A stretch of 64,000 nucleotides of DNA from Verrucomicrobiota bacterium. GTDB lineage: Bacteria > Verrucomicrobiota > Lentisphaeria > Oligosphaerales > Oligosphaeraceae. This document shows, piece after piece, positions 9,353 through 17,952 of the stretch. The stretch lies in NCBI GenBank assembly GCA_019136135.1, contig JAGVUR010000087.1, positions 62,001-126,000 on the forward strand. The letters are read 5' to 3'. Each line of letters starts with the position of its first letter. Position 1 is the stretch's first letter. The position numbers were made by a program, and so were the translations under genes. The notes below the pieces were generated by a model. It was not told where the DNA came from. It did no database searches and was given only the letters and a program-made list of their open reading frames with translations.

Positions 9353-10768
9353 ATGCCAAAATTGTATGATCTGACAACTCACGATACGAGCCAACCCTAC
9401 GCACCAAGAGGGTTCCAACAGGCTACGCTAGTGCTTTGCCCATGGCAGAAAGTCTTCCTGATACTTCTGGTGATCGGATTGATTGTCTGGGGGATATTTG
9501 ACTGGAAAACAGAAATCTTCGTGATCAATGTCGTCCTCACCATCTTCTACTTGGCGTCGACGCTCTACAGGATGCTGATCATCGAGCTGGCGCTTCAGAA
9601 GCCAAGGGAGATTCAAATCGAACCGAGCGAACTTGAGCACCCGCCGAATGGCAAGCAGTGGCCAAAGTACATGGTCATCCTGCCGATGTACCATGAAGGA
9701 GATATCCTACCGCATCTCGTCGAGGGACTCTCGAATCTCGACTACCCAAAGGATAGGCTCGATATCAGGCTGCTGATCGAGGAGGATGACGACGAAACAA
9801 TGGGGGTCGCCAAAAGCCTTGACCTCAAGCCGCCTTTCGTCATCATCCCAATCCCTAAATCCTACCCAAGAACCAAGCCGAAGGCGTGCAACGTGGGAAT
9901 CGAAGACGGAGAGGCAGACTACCTGGTCATCTACGATGCCGAGGACAAGCCCGATCCGGATCAACTGAAAAAGGCTGCCCATGCCTTCGCAAGATGCCCT
10001 GACAACATCGCGTGCATTCAGGGGAAGCTTGGATTCTACAACCCCAACCAAAATCTTCTCACCAAATGCTTTACTGCGGACTATGCGACTTGGTTCGGGC
10101 TTTGTCTTCCCGGGCTCGACTGCCTGCAGGCGCCAATCCCGCTCGGAGGTACCTCCAATCACTTCAGGCTTGACATCCTTAGAAAAGTCGGCGGTTGGGA
10201 CGAATACAACGTAACCGAGGATTGCGATTTGGGATTGAGGTTGTTCTCTGACGGATATCGTACCAGAGTCCTGGATTCCTCGACTTGGGAACAAGCCTGC
10301 CCGGATCTGGGATTTTGGATCAGGCAACGCTCCAGATGGGTCAAGGGGTACATCCAAACCTACCTCGTCCATACCAGGCAATTCTTCAAATTGCACCGTA
10401 GTCTTGGCTTTTGGAACAGCATTCAGTTCCATTTGCTGATTGGCGGTTCATTTTTTTCACAGCTGATCAATCCATTCTACTGGCTGATGACCTTGATTTG
10501 GCTGGTCTTCCGGCCGGCAGGTGTTGACCAGTTCTTCCCCGCTCCCGTCTTTGCCATGGGTGCGTTTTGCCTGTTTGTTGGAAACTTCATCTTCGCGTAC
10601 ACGTCATCAATTGCCTGCGTGCGTCGCGGAGCGGGGCATTTGGCGAAAATCGGTATCATCATGCCATTCTACTGGCTGATGATTTCCATCGCCGCTTGGA
10701 AAGGTTTCCTCCAACTGTTCACCAATCCCCACCACTGGGAAAAAACCAAGCATTTCGCCAACGAGTAA
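9353..10768 (+). CDS. Processive-type family 2 glycosyltransferase, membrane-bound
   Basis: 471 residues, cellulose/hyaluronan synthase-like. Membrane helices lie at about 32-50 and 56-80. The cytoplasmic catalytic domain (105-340) has VILPMYHE, the D195-A-E-D motif, T288-E-D as catalytic base and QRSRW (325-329), the signature of processive enzymes. Further helices (about 355-465) would form the translocation channel. It should polymerise a nucleotide-sugar into an exopolysaccharide while passing it through the inner membrane. The gene is 11 bp after the SGNH-like gene and 4 bp before a polytopic membrane protein. The sugar is unknown, though phosphoglucomutase in the same operon hints at UDP-glucose supply. 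Confidence 0.88.
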   Translation: MPKLYDLTTHDTSQPYAPRGFQQATLVLCPWQKVFLILLVIGLIVWGIFDWKTEIFVINVVLTIFYLASTLYRMLIIELALQKPREIQIEPSELEHPPNGKQWPKYMVILPMYHEGDILPHLVEGLSNLDYPKDRLDIRLLIEEDDDETMGVAKSLDLKPPFVIIPIPKSYPRTKPKACNVGIEDGEADYLVIYDAEDKPDPDQLKKAAHAFARCPDNIACIQGKLGFYNPNQNLLTKCFTADYATWFGLCLPGLDCLQAPIPLGGTSNHFRLDILRKVGGWDEYNVTEDCDLGLRLFSDGYRTRVLDSSTWEQACPDLGFWIRQRSRWVKGYIQTYLVHTRQFFKLHRSLGFWNSIQFHLLIGGSFFSQLINPFYWLMTLIWLVFRPAGVDQFFPAPVFAMGAFCLFVGNFIFAYTSSIACVRRGAGHLAKIGIIMPFYWLMISIAAWKGFLQLFTNPHHWEKTKHFANE

Positions 10769-10772
10769 TCAT

Positions 10773-12299
10773 ATGTCACAATCACTTGACACAACAAGGC
10801 AAGCAGTTGCCCCGCTTCGGACACCGCCATTTTTCTGGACAGTCTGCGTCATCGTCCTTGCTATCGTTAGGGCCCAGTTCGGAGGCGTCTCCAATGTCCC
10901 GCTTACGCTCCACCAAAGCATCGTTGACTCAATCCTCGCAGGAAACGACTGGGGACGCCAGGCGCTGATCGGAAACCTCGACAGCCCTCTGCTTCCAACG
11001 CTGGGACTCCTTGCCGCCAATCTGGTCTCGAAACTCCTCGGAGGCAATCCTGCCTTAATGTTGTGCTCGATATCGCAAGCGATTCTGATCATCTGCTTTG
11101 TCAAGCTCGCCTGCGATCGCCGCAAGTGGATTTTGGCGGCTTTGATTGTCCTCGTGCCTCCCGCGATTCCGCTGATCCGCAACCTTTGCCTTAACCTGGA
11201 TCCCAACTGGTGCTCCGCCATCCCTGCAGCTATCGCGATCTGCCACTTGAGAGATTGGCAGGAAACAGGTAAATTGCGTGATCTGCTCGTTGTTGCGATC
11301 GCCTGTGGATTGCTTGCCTTTGCGGGACCGGGGCCCTTGGTGCTGACCATTGCATTCCTGATTGTTCTCACGTACCAGAAAAAAGAAAAGGTTGGCGGCG
11401 ACTGGTCACAGCATCGCGGCTTGCGTACGTTGATTTGGATGCCGATCCTCTATTGCATCGCCCTTTGGTTCCTTTGGAATTCATTGATCTTCAACGATAT
11501 GTTTTTCGGCTTGCATGAATTGTTCAATCGTTCCCAGGCCACGATCAAGCATCCGACGATGCCCTACGATTTCCACGCGATCATCGCCCTGGTCGCCACG
11601 TATTTGATCTTGGCGATGAAGACGACGCACCGTTCGACGGCGCGTTGCCTGCTGCCTGCGGTCTTCGTCATTCCATTGACGGCCTATTTTTCAGCTCGGC
11701 TGGGGCTTGGGCCTGCGGGACTGGGCCCCTTCGGGGTTATCCTCTTCATCACTGCTGGAACTTTGGTGTACTTGGCTGACTCAAGTACTAAGAGTGTGAT
11801 GATTGCAGTCAGAATCGCATTTCTGATCGCCTTGGCTGTCGCTTGCGTCCATGGCAACGTCAACTCCACGTACCCAATCGATTCACATGAAATCAAGCAT
11901 TTCACCACGATGCCGATTTCGGAAGGTCAGACGATGGACGCACCGAGCCAAGAAGAACTGATCGAGTTCATCGACAAGTACTGGCCAAATTCCAGGATCC
12001 TCGTCTGCGGTTCAAGGCTTCCCGCACTTTATCCCGATCCTGAAGAAAAACGATTCGTCGCAAAACTTTTCTTCTCCGAGGAGGACTTCATTCGTCAAGC
12101 CCAAGAGGAACAGCTCCATATTCTAATCCCGCCCCCGGATGGACGATTCTTCCCAACACATCGGTCAACTTTGGCGGATATCCATGAAAACGGAAGGGAT
12201 TGGCTCTTCCTGGAAAAGGTCTTCCCAAATAATTGGCAGCTCTGGAGATCGACGATTCCGCCGAAGGGTGAATCTAAACTCCTGAGGCAAAACCAATAA
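10773..12299 (+). CDS. Polytopic membrane protein of the glycan operon (function unknown)
   Basis: 508 residues. About ten hydrophobic helices span 20-370, followed by a soluble C-terminal region of about 120 residues (from HGNVNSTYPIDSHE). The overall shape recalls GT-C/ArnT-type or O-antigen-ligase-type envelope proteins, but I recognise no diagnostic motif. It begins only 4 bp after the GT2 stop and ends 19 bp before the cysteate synthase homologue, so it is co-transcribed. A role in polymer transfer, export or decoration is inferred from context alone. Confidence 0.7.
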   Translation: MSQSLDTTRQAVAPLRTPPFFWTVCVIVLAIVRAQFGGVSNVPLTLHQSIVDSILAGNDWGRQALIGNLDSPLLPTLGLLAANLVSKLLGGNPALMLCSISQAILIICFVKLACDRRKWILAALIVLVPPAIPLIRNLCLNLDPNWCSAIPAAIAICHLRDWQETGKLRDLLVVAIACGLLAFAGPGPLVLTIAFLIVLTYQKKEKVGGDWSQHRGLRTLIWMPILYCIALWFLWNSLIFNDMFFGLHELFNRSQATIKHPTMPYDFHAIIALVATYLILAMKTTHRSTARCLLPAVFVIPLTAYFSARLGLGPAGLGPFGVILFITAGTLVYLADSSTKSVMIAVRIAFLIALAVACVHGNVNSTYPIDSHEIKHFTTMPISEGQTMDAPSQEELIEFIDKYWPNSRILVCGSRLPALYPDPEEKRFVAKLFFSEEDFIRQAQEEQLHILIPPPDGRFFPTHRSTLADIHENGRDWLFLEKVFPNNWQLWRSTIPPKGESKLLRQNQ

Positions 12300-12318
12300 G
12301 TTAAGGATAAGGAGAACT

Positions 12319-13596
12319 ATGGCACTCAGCTACACCTTGCGATGCGTCGAATGCGGAAAGGTCTTCGACGATGTCGAAAAAGGATTCCTCTTGAATTGCG
12401 ATGAAAATCACGGTCCGGCGATGCTTCAGGCCGATTACTCCGTGGATGGATTCGAACCAGTCGCATCTGTCAAGGGAATCTACAGATACCAAAATTGGCT
12501 ACCGATCCGAAAGACATTCGAACGCTCGCCGGAAACTATCGTCTTCCAAAACGAAACGATTTCCGAAAAGCTCGGACTCGAAAACCTCTACTTCGCATTC
12601 AATGGATATTGGCCGGAACGCAATGGCGGCATGCCGACCGCCTCGTTCAAGGAACTCGAAGCCGCTTCGGTCCTTGCAAGGCTCCCGGAGACCGAACAAA
12701 GGTCAATCGTCATCTCGTCGGCGGGCAATACGGGACGCGCTTTCCTCGAATACGGATCGCAGTTCAAGATCAACACGATGGTCGTCGTGCCCGAATTCGC
12801 ACTTCCGCAAATGTGGACCACAATCCCCAAAGCCGATTGCGTCAAGCTCGTCGTGCTCAAGGATGCTGATTATTTCGATGCGATCCAGCTGGCGAACCAT
12901 ATCTGCGAACTGGAGCCGTACTTTCCCGAAGGCGGAGCCAAGAACGTCGCCCGCCGCGACGGCATGGGTACCGTGATGCTCGCTGGAACCGAAGCGATCA
13001 ATGCGATTCCAGACCACTACTTCCAAGCAGTCGGTTCGGGCACGGGCGCTATCGCCGCCTGGGAAATGGCCTGGAGATTGATTACGGATGGGCAGTTCGG
13101 ACAACACCTGCCAAGATTGCATCTCTCGCAAGCAGAATCATTTACGATTTTGGCGGATGCCTGGGCGAAACAGTCGCGCACACTACCTGAAATCCCCGAG
13201 GAAGAAGCACGCGCCGCTGCCATGAAAGCCTATTCGCCAGTCCTCAGCAACAGAAAACCACCATATGGTCCCACAGGTGGCTTGTTCGACGCACTTGCTG
13301 AATCACTTGGACTCTTCTATGTCCCGACAGATGAGCAGGCCAAACGGGCCGGGGAACTCTTCCAGGATCTCGAGGGAATTGATCTGGACAAGGCTGCGGA
13401 AGTTTGCCTGGCCTCACTCTTTAATGCAGTAGCTGAAAAAACCATCAACCCGAAGGACAATATCCTCGTCAACCTGACAGGTGGCGGTGCATTGCGTGCA
13501 AAGGCTGACGGCAAGACGATTCCAGCTACACCGGATTTCTACTTCACGAAAGAGCAAGATAACATGGATGACATCAAAGCCATCCTCGGATTGTAA
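12319..13596 (+). CDS. Cysteate synthase homologue (PLP-dependent, threonine-synthase fold)
   Basis: 425 residues, starting behind AAGGAG. It matches from memory the cysteate synthase of Methanosarcina (EC 2.5.1.76, O-phosphoserine plus sulfite to L-cysteate): an N-terminal C9-x-x-C12 zinc-ribbon-like start, the PLP lysine K111 in SFKELEA, SSAGNTGRAF, PEGGAKNVARRDGMGT, FQAVGSGTGAIAAWE, RLHLSQAE and LSNRKPPYGPTGG. The family evolved from threonine synthase, which is the main alternative. The product L-cysteate feeds coenzyme M in archaea and capnine/sulfonolipids in some bacteria. Its place between glycan-synthesis genes and phosphoglucomutase is unusual. Confidence 0.8.
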   Translation: MALSYTLRCVECGKVFDDVEKGFLLNCDENHGPAMLQADYSVDGFEPVASVKGIYRYQNWLPIRKTFERSPETIVFQNETISEKLGLENLYFAFNGYWPERNGGMPTASFKELEAASVLARLPETEQRSIVISSAGNTGRAFLEYGSQFKINTMVVVPEFALPQMWTTIPKADCVKLVVLKDADYFDAIQLANHICELEPYFPEGGAKNVARRDGMGTVMLAGTEAINAIPDHYFQAVGSGTGAIAAWEMAWRLITDGQFGQHLPRLHLSQAESFTILADAWAKQSRTLPEIPEEEARAAAMKAYSPVLSNRKPPYGPTGGLFDALAESLGLFYVPTDEQAKRAGELFQDLEGIDLDKAAEVCLASLFNAVAEKTINPKDNILVNLTGGGALRAKADGKTIPATPDFYFTKEQDNMDDIKAILGL

Positions 13597-13619
13597 TTCA
13601 TTTCTCAGGAGTGACCACT

Positions 13620-15239
13620 ATGCTCTCAGAATTGGCAGGAAAACCAGTCCCAAGAACGCTATTGCCCAATATCCCGAAACTGATAACCAAGTACTATTCC
13701 GAATTCCCAAATCTGGACGACCCTAACCAAAAAGTCGTGTTTGGAACCTCGGGACATCGTGGAACCTCAATAAACACAAGCTTCACCGATGCGCATATCG
13801 CAGCGACCACACAGGCTATCTGCGATTATCGAAAAAAAGAAGGCGTCGATGGTCCGCTCTTTATCGGAATGGATACGCACGCACTATCGGAACCGGCGCA
13901 CAACACCGCCGTCGAAGTCCTTGCGGCAAATGGAGTCTTTGCGAGAATCGCCGCCGATGGAGGCTATACCCCGACGCCGGTCATATCACATGCAATCATC
14001 ACCTATAATCGAAAGCGTGTACGAGGACAAGCCGACGGTATTGTCGTGACACCCTCGCACAACCCTCCTCAAGACGGCGGATTCAAGTACAATCCAACCC
14101 ACGGAGGTCCAGCCGATACCGATGCGACAAAGTGGATTGCCGACCAGGCTAACAACTATCTCAAAGACAACAATCGGAATGTAAAGAGAATCTCAAGGGC
14201 CAAAGCTGACAAGTCGCCATATGTCGCCCAGTACGACTATGCTACCCCATACATCGAAGACCTCAAGAACATCATCGACATGGAAGCGATCGCCAACGCA
14301 AAACTCAGCATCGGAGCAGATGCGCTCGGCGGGGCGGGACTCGCATTCTGGGCCAAAATCGCACAACGATACAATCTGGACATTACTCCAAAAAATGATT
14401 TTCCGGATCCGACTTTCAGTTTCATGTCCGTTGACCATGACGGCAAAATCCGGATGGATTGCTCCTCGCAATACGCCATGGCGGGATTGATTGCCCTCAA
14501 GGATCAATTCGACATTGCCTTTGGCAACGATCCTGATTTCGATCGCCACGGAATCGTCACCCCGTCCGTCGGGTTGATGAATCCAAATCATTATCTCGCG
14601 GTCGCAATCCAGTACTTGTACACAACCCGAACTCAATGGGCTGCCGATATCAAAATCGGAAAAACCCTGGTTTCAAGTTCGATGATTGACCGGGTCGCCG
14701 AAAAGTTGGGTCGTCAGGTCTACGAGGTTCCAGTCGGATTCAAGTGGTTTGTTCCGGGTCTTTCCAGCAAGTGGCTTGGGTTTGGCGGCGAGGAAAGTGC
14801 GGGAGCTTCATTCCTCAGATTCAATGCCGATACTTGGACGACTGACAAGGATGGCATAATCCTAGCCTTGCTCGCAGCGGAAATCACCGCCAAGACTGGG
14901 GAGGATCCAGGACAACACTACAAGAAGCTCGTCGATGAATTCGGCGAATACCACTATGCCAGAATCGATACTCCAGCAACGAAGGAGCAGAAGGATCACA
15001 TTTCATCCTTGAGTCCCGAAACAATTGGCATTGATTCCCTGGCTGGCGACCCCATTGAGGCAGCATTTACCCAGGCACCTGGGAATGACGCTTCAATTGG
15101 AGGACTCAAGATCGTCACCAAGAATGGATGGTGCGCATTGCGACCTTCCGGAACCGAAAACATCTGCAAACTCTACGCGGAGAGCTTTGTCGGACCAGAC
15201 CATCTCAAGCAAATCCAAGCCGAAGCCGCGAAGCTGTAA
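13620..15239 (+). CDS. pgm: Alpha-D-glucose phosphate-specific phosphoglucomutase
   Basis: 539 residues; interconverts glucose-1-phosphate and glucose-6-phosphate. The ATG at 13620 is chosen over an upstream GTG at 13611 because AGGAG (13607-13611) lies 8 bp before it; this puts the phosphoserine in TPSHNPPQDGG at position 146, as in E. coli Pgm. The metal loop DPDFDRHG, sugar loop GGEESAGAS and phosphate loop RPSGTENICKLYAE are all intact. It is the last gene of the five-gene operon, 23 bp after the cysteate synthase gene, and could supply glucose-1-phosphate for nucleotide-sugar synthesis used by the GT2 enzyme. Confidence 0.96.
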   Translation: MLSELAGKPVPRTLLPNIPKLITKYYSEFPNLDDPNQKVVFGTSGHRGTSINTSFTDAHIAATTQAICDYRKKEGVDGPLFIGMDTHALSEPAHNTAVEVLAANGVFARIAADGGYTPTPVISHAIITYNRKRVRGQADGIVVTPSHNPPQDGGFKYNPTHGGPADTDATKWIADQANNYLKDNNRNVKRISRAKADKSPYVAQYDYATPYIEDLKNIIDMEAIANAKLSIGADALGGAGLAFWAKIAQRYNLDITPKNDFPDPTFSFMSVDHDGKIRMDCSSQYAMAGLIALKDQFDIAFGNDPDFDRHGIVTPSVGLMNPNHYLAVAIQYLYTTRTQWAADIKIGKTLVSSSMIDRVAEKLGRQVYEVPVGFKWFVPGLSSKWLGFGGEESAGASFLRFNADTWTTDKDGIILALLAAEITAKTGEDPGQHYKKLVDEFGEYHYARIDTPATKEQKDHISSLSPETIGIDSLAGDPIEAAFTQAPGNDASIGGLKIVTKNGWCALRPSGTENICKLYAESFVGPDHLKQIQAEAAKL

Positions 15240-15279
15240 ATCGAAGAAAATCCTTGCGCTGCTGCATCGATATAACCCC

Positions 15280-15319
15280 AAAAAAAGCAGTTGATGCCAT
15301 GACAACAACTGCTTTTTTT
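15280..15319. terminator. Bidirectional Rho-independent terminator after pgm
   Basis: A-rich run plus GCAGTTG, a 12-base loop, then CAACTGC and seven Ts. The symmetric A and T tracts let it work for pgm (plus) and for the converging PfkB kinase gene (minus, stop at 15345). Confidence 0.9.
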
Positions 15320-15344
15320 AGGTAAATTTCTTCAGGGTCGAATT

Positions 15345-16475
15345 TTACTTTTTGATCCAGACGCCTTGGCTGTCTTTTGTCCAGCTCGGGTCATTGTTTT
15401 CGATTGCTTTTGTTTCCCATCCGGCTTGGATTCTGGCATTGGTTTCTTCCCAGGTCTTGATTCCGCCGAGTGAATCTGGCGCTTCCACATTGCAGGCTCC
15501 GACTGCGGCGGCGAAGAGTCCCGCGTCGTGGAGGTTGTAGCCTCGGAGCAGGGCGCAGAGGAAGCCGCCGATGCTGGAGTCGCCCGCGCCGGTGGCGCCG
15601 CGGAAACACTCTTCCTTGTAGATTGGGAAAATCATCTCCAAGTCTGCCCAGCCCGAAAGATCTTTCGGGGCGCTCGCTCCCATTGCGCTGAGACGGTCTT
15701 TGGAAGCGGTTCTGATGTACATTCCTCGTGAACCCAGCTTCACGGCAACGATTGCAGACCCCAGGCTAAGCATCATGGAACCTAGTTCGGAGAGTTCGGG
15801 AGGAGTCAAGTTGTCGCCTTTCCCGACCTTTTCCGGGGCGAGCATATAGAGCAATTCCTCGGCGCTGGGCATAAAGATGTCGCAGTAGGGCAGGGTACGT
15901 GCCAGCACGCCTTTCCAATCGACTTTTCCTGCGGGGCCTGTGGCATCCGGCAGACCTGGATCCATGGAGGTGGTCACGCCGTAGGACTTGGCGGTCTTGT
16001 ACATTTTGGTCAGCTCCTCTCCGCCGTTGGCATACATGGCTGCCATAAAGGCTGGGTATCCGAAATGGAAGAGGGATGCGCCTTTCAGCTTTGCCCAGTT
16101 GACATCGTCGCTGACATAGCTTCCATTGGCTCCAGGGCAGTGGAAGAACATCCTGTCAATGCCAGGGATATTGACCACGATCGAGTAGGATGTGGTGACT
16201 CCAGGAACGATGGTCATTCCGGCTTCCAACCCAGGCTGGCGAGCCTTCAGGATGTCCAGGATTTGGGAACCGAAGGAATCGTCGCCTATCTTGCCCATCA
16301 GGGTTACGGGTGTGCCAAGGATAAGCATGGTCATTCCTGTGTTCGATACGGCACCGCCAGTGGCAAATTGGGAGGCTCCGACTTCGAAGAGACGACCAGG
16401 AACCAGCTCGACAGGATTGGGGAAATAAGGTATGACGTCCAAATCGATGTGGCCTGCGATAACTGCGCGTTTCAT
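15345..16475 (-). CDS. PfkB-family carbohydrate/nucleoside kinase
   Basis: 376 residues, starting behind AAGGAG. The ribokinase-type signatures are present: GAVSNTGMTMLILG near residue 41 (substrate side), MGKIGDDSFG (60-69) and FRGATGAGDSSIGGF with catalytic D299 and its anion hole. It phosphorylates a sugar or nucleoside at a hydroxymethyl group using ATP; the substrate cannot be told from the sequence. It is last in the rph - small exported protein - mreC - kinase operon, 20 bp after mreC, and there is no obvious functional link to mreC. Confidence 0.9.
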   Translation of the reverse strand: MKRAVIAGHIDLDVIPYFPNPVELVPGRLFEVGASQFATGGAVSNTGMTMLILGTPVTLMGKIGDDSFGSQILDILKARQPGLEAGMTIVPGVTTSYSIVVNIPGIDRMFFHCPGANGSYVSDDVNWAKLKGASLFHFGYPAFMAAMYANGGEELTKMYKTAKSYGVTTSMDPGLPDATGPAGKVDWKGVLARTLPYCDIFMPSAEELLYMLAPEKVGKGDNLTPPELSELGSMMLSLGSAIVAVKLGSRGMYIRTASKDRLSAMGASAPKDLSGWADLEMIFPIYKEECFRGATGAGDSSIGGFLCALLRGYNLHDAGLFAAAVGACNVEAPDSLGGIKTWEETNARIQAGWETKAIENNDPSWTKDSQGVWIKK

Positions 16476-16495
16476 GTTTTCAGGTCTCCTTGGGT

Positions 16496-17323
16496 TTATG
16501 GGTTGCGAACAAGTATGGTTACGAAATTGATTTTCTGGAGATTTGCCCTGGGCAATAGGAAAGCCATTGACCTTGCGTGGTCAATATCGGTTTTCAGTAG
16601 CCCGTTGACGGGTACGATTGTCCCCACGGGGATGCCTCCTGGCATGGTTCCCCCCAGGCCCGAGGTCATGACCAGATGGTCTGGGATGGGATCGATGTCC
16701 AATGGAAGGAAGTTGATTTCGCATCGATAATCCGACTTGCCGTTGGTTCCCCTTGCGCCTCGGATGATTCCGGTATGATCTGAACCATCAAGCACGACGC
16801 TGAATTGGCACGTTGGCGCAAGGATCGTATCGACCCTTGCGCTGTGCCTGTTAACCTCTCTGACCCGTCCTGCCACGGCACCACCGACTGTGACGATTGC
16901 GCCTGGAGCAATGCCGTCCGAGGAACCCTTGTCAACCACGAAGGAATAATCCCAAAAGGCGGGATCGCGGAGCAGTATCTCAGCGCGTACCGGCTGCCAG
17001 CCCGGGAATGGTCGCAATCGCAGTTCGGCTCTCAGTCTTGCGTTTTCCGTGTGCAATGCCTTCATCGTCCCGATTCTAAGTTCAAGATCCAGGAGTTCCT
17101 GTTGGAGTTTTTTCACTTGTTCGTCGAGTTCCGCCTGTTGTGGATTGAAGAGGTAGGCGGCATTGGTTACGGTGGCTTCCGCGTTGCGCTGACCCTTGAG
17201 AAAAGGCATGGCGATGGCAAGCGATGATTTGGAACCCGAATTCGAAAACACAAACACCAAGGCGAGAAGCAACATCGTCGCGCATAGGAAGAAAGCTAGT
17301 TTTCTTGCTTCCAATTGGATCAT
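16496..17323 (-). CDS. mreC: Rod shape-determining protein MreC
   Basis: 275 residues. A short cytoplasmic start, one membrane helix (9-27), a periplasmic coiled coil (about 55-100, QAELDEQVKKLQQELLDLEL) and two beta domains containing FVVDKGSSDGI, GAVAGRVREVN and a late MTSGLGGTMPGGIPVGTI segment are typical. MreC links MreB and the elongasome to peptidoglycan synthases. The start codon overlaps the stop of the upstream gene (TAATG), implying coupling. mreB, mreD, pbp2 and rodA are not next to it here; a kinase gene follows instead. Confidence 0.93.
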   Translation of the reverse strand: MIQLEARKLAFFLCATMLLLALVFVFSNSGSKSSLAIAMPFLKGQRNAEATVTNAAYLFNPQQAELDEQVKKLQQELLDLELRIGTMKALHTENARLRAELRLRPFPGWQPVRAEILLRDPAFWDYSFVVDKGSSDGIAPGAIVTVGGAVAGRVREVNRHSARVDTILAPTCQFSVVLDGSDHTGIIRGARGTNGKSDYRCEINFLPLDIDPIPDHLVMTSGLGGTMPGGIPVGTIVPVNGLLKTDIDHARSMAFLLPRANLQKINFVTILVRNP

Positions 17324-17922
17324 TACTCTTCTTCTTCGTCGTTGGCTGCTGGCTTTTCTTCTTCTTCCTTAGCAGCAGCTGGTTTTTCTGCTTCGGCTAC
17401 GGGCTTTTCTGCTTCTTCAGTGGCTGCGGGTTTTTCAATCAATTGGATCGGTCCGATTGGCAAGTACGGGATTCCCGCATACACGCAGGTGAACATCACA
17501 TTTTCGAGATCGGACGGAGTTTCGAAAATCAGGTAGATCGGTTCGCTGCTTTCGTGGACGCTACGCCGGAAATCATAGACGTTGTTGCTGACCAAGGCGA
17601 GGCTCAAGCAGGGGTAATCATTCCCATCGGACACTAGTTTATAGTCAAATGGGCTGATAGTACGCGCGGGTGTGGGGGTGATTTTCAGGATTACAAATTG
17701 CTTCCCTTCAGCCGGTCCCTTGTCTTCGCATAGATCTTCCTGTACTTCGCTTGTCGGGGATTTCTTGTTTTGCGCAGCGCATTTTGCCAGATTAGTGAAT
17801 CGTTGCGCCTCGGTGGTGACTTGTACGGCTTCGATTTTGCCTGCATGGAACGCAAGGGGCAAATCAGCGATAGCCGAGGTTATTGTGGCTAACGTGACCA
17901 GTGTGGCTAATGTCAGTTTCAT
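17323..17922 (-). CDS. Small exported protein with Glu/Pro/Ala/Lys-rich tail (unknown)
   Basis: 199 residues with a Sec signal peptide (1-19, cut after IA). The mature domain (20-160) holds three cysteines and a beta-rich pattern (FVILKITPTPARTISPFDYKL). The last 40 residues are low complexity, built on EKPAA and EEEE units, and would be a flexible acidic tail in the periplasm. I recognise no family. It lies 30 bp after rph and is coupled to mreC by a one-base stop/start overlap, so a part in cell-wall or shape machinery is possible but unproved. Confidence 0.75.
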   Translation of the reverse strand: MKLTLATLVTLATITSAIADLPLAFHAGKIEAVQVTTEAQRFTNLAKCAAQNKKSPTSEVQEDLCEDKGPAEGKQFVILKITPTPARTISPFDYKLVSDGNDYPCLSLALVSNNVYDFRRSVHESSEPIYLIFETPSDLENVMFTCVYAGIPYLPIGPIQLIEKPAATEEAEKPVAEAEKPAAAKEEEEKPAANDEEEE

Positions 17923-17952
17923 TGTACGACTCCGAATATCGTGGTTAAATTT

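Noticed and set aside
9707-10432. 241-residue minus-strand frame within the GT2 gene
   Set aside because: The plus-strand GT2 has all its catalytic motifs; the antisense frame shows nothing recognisable.
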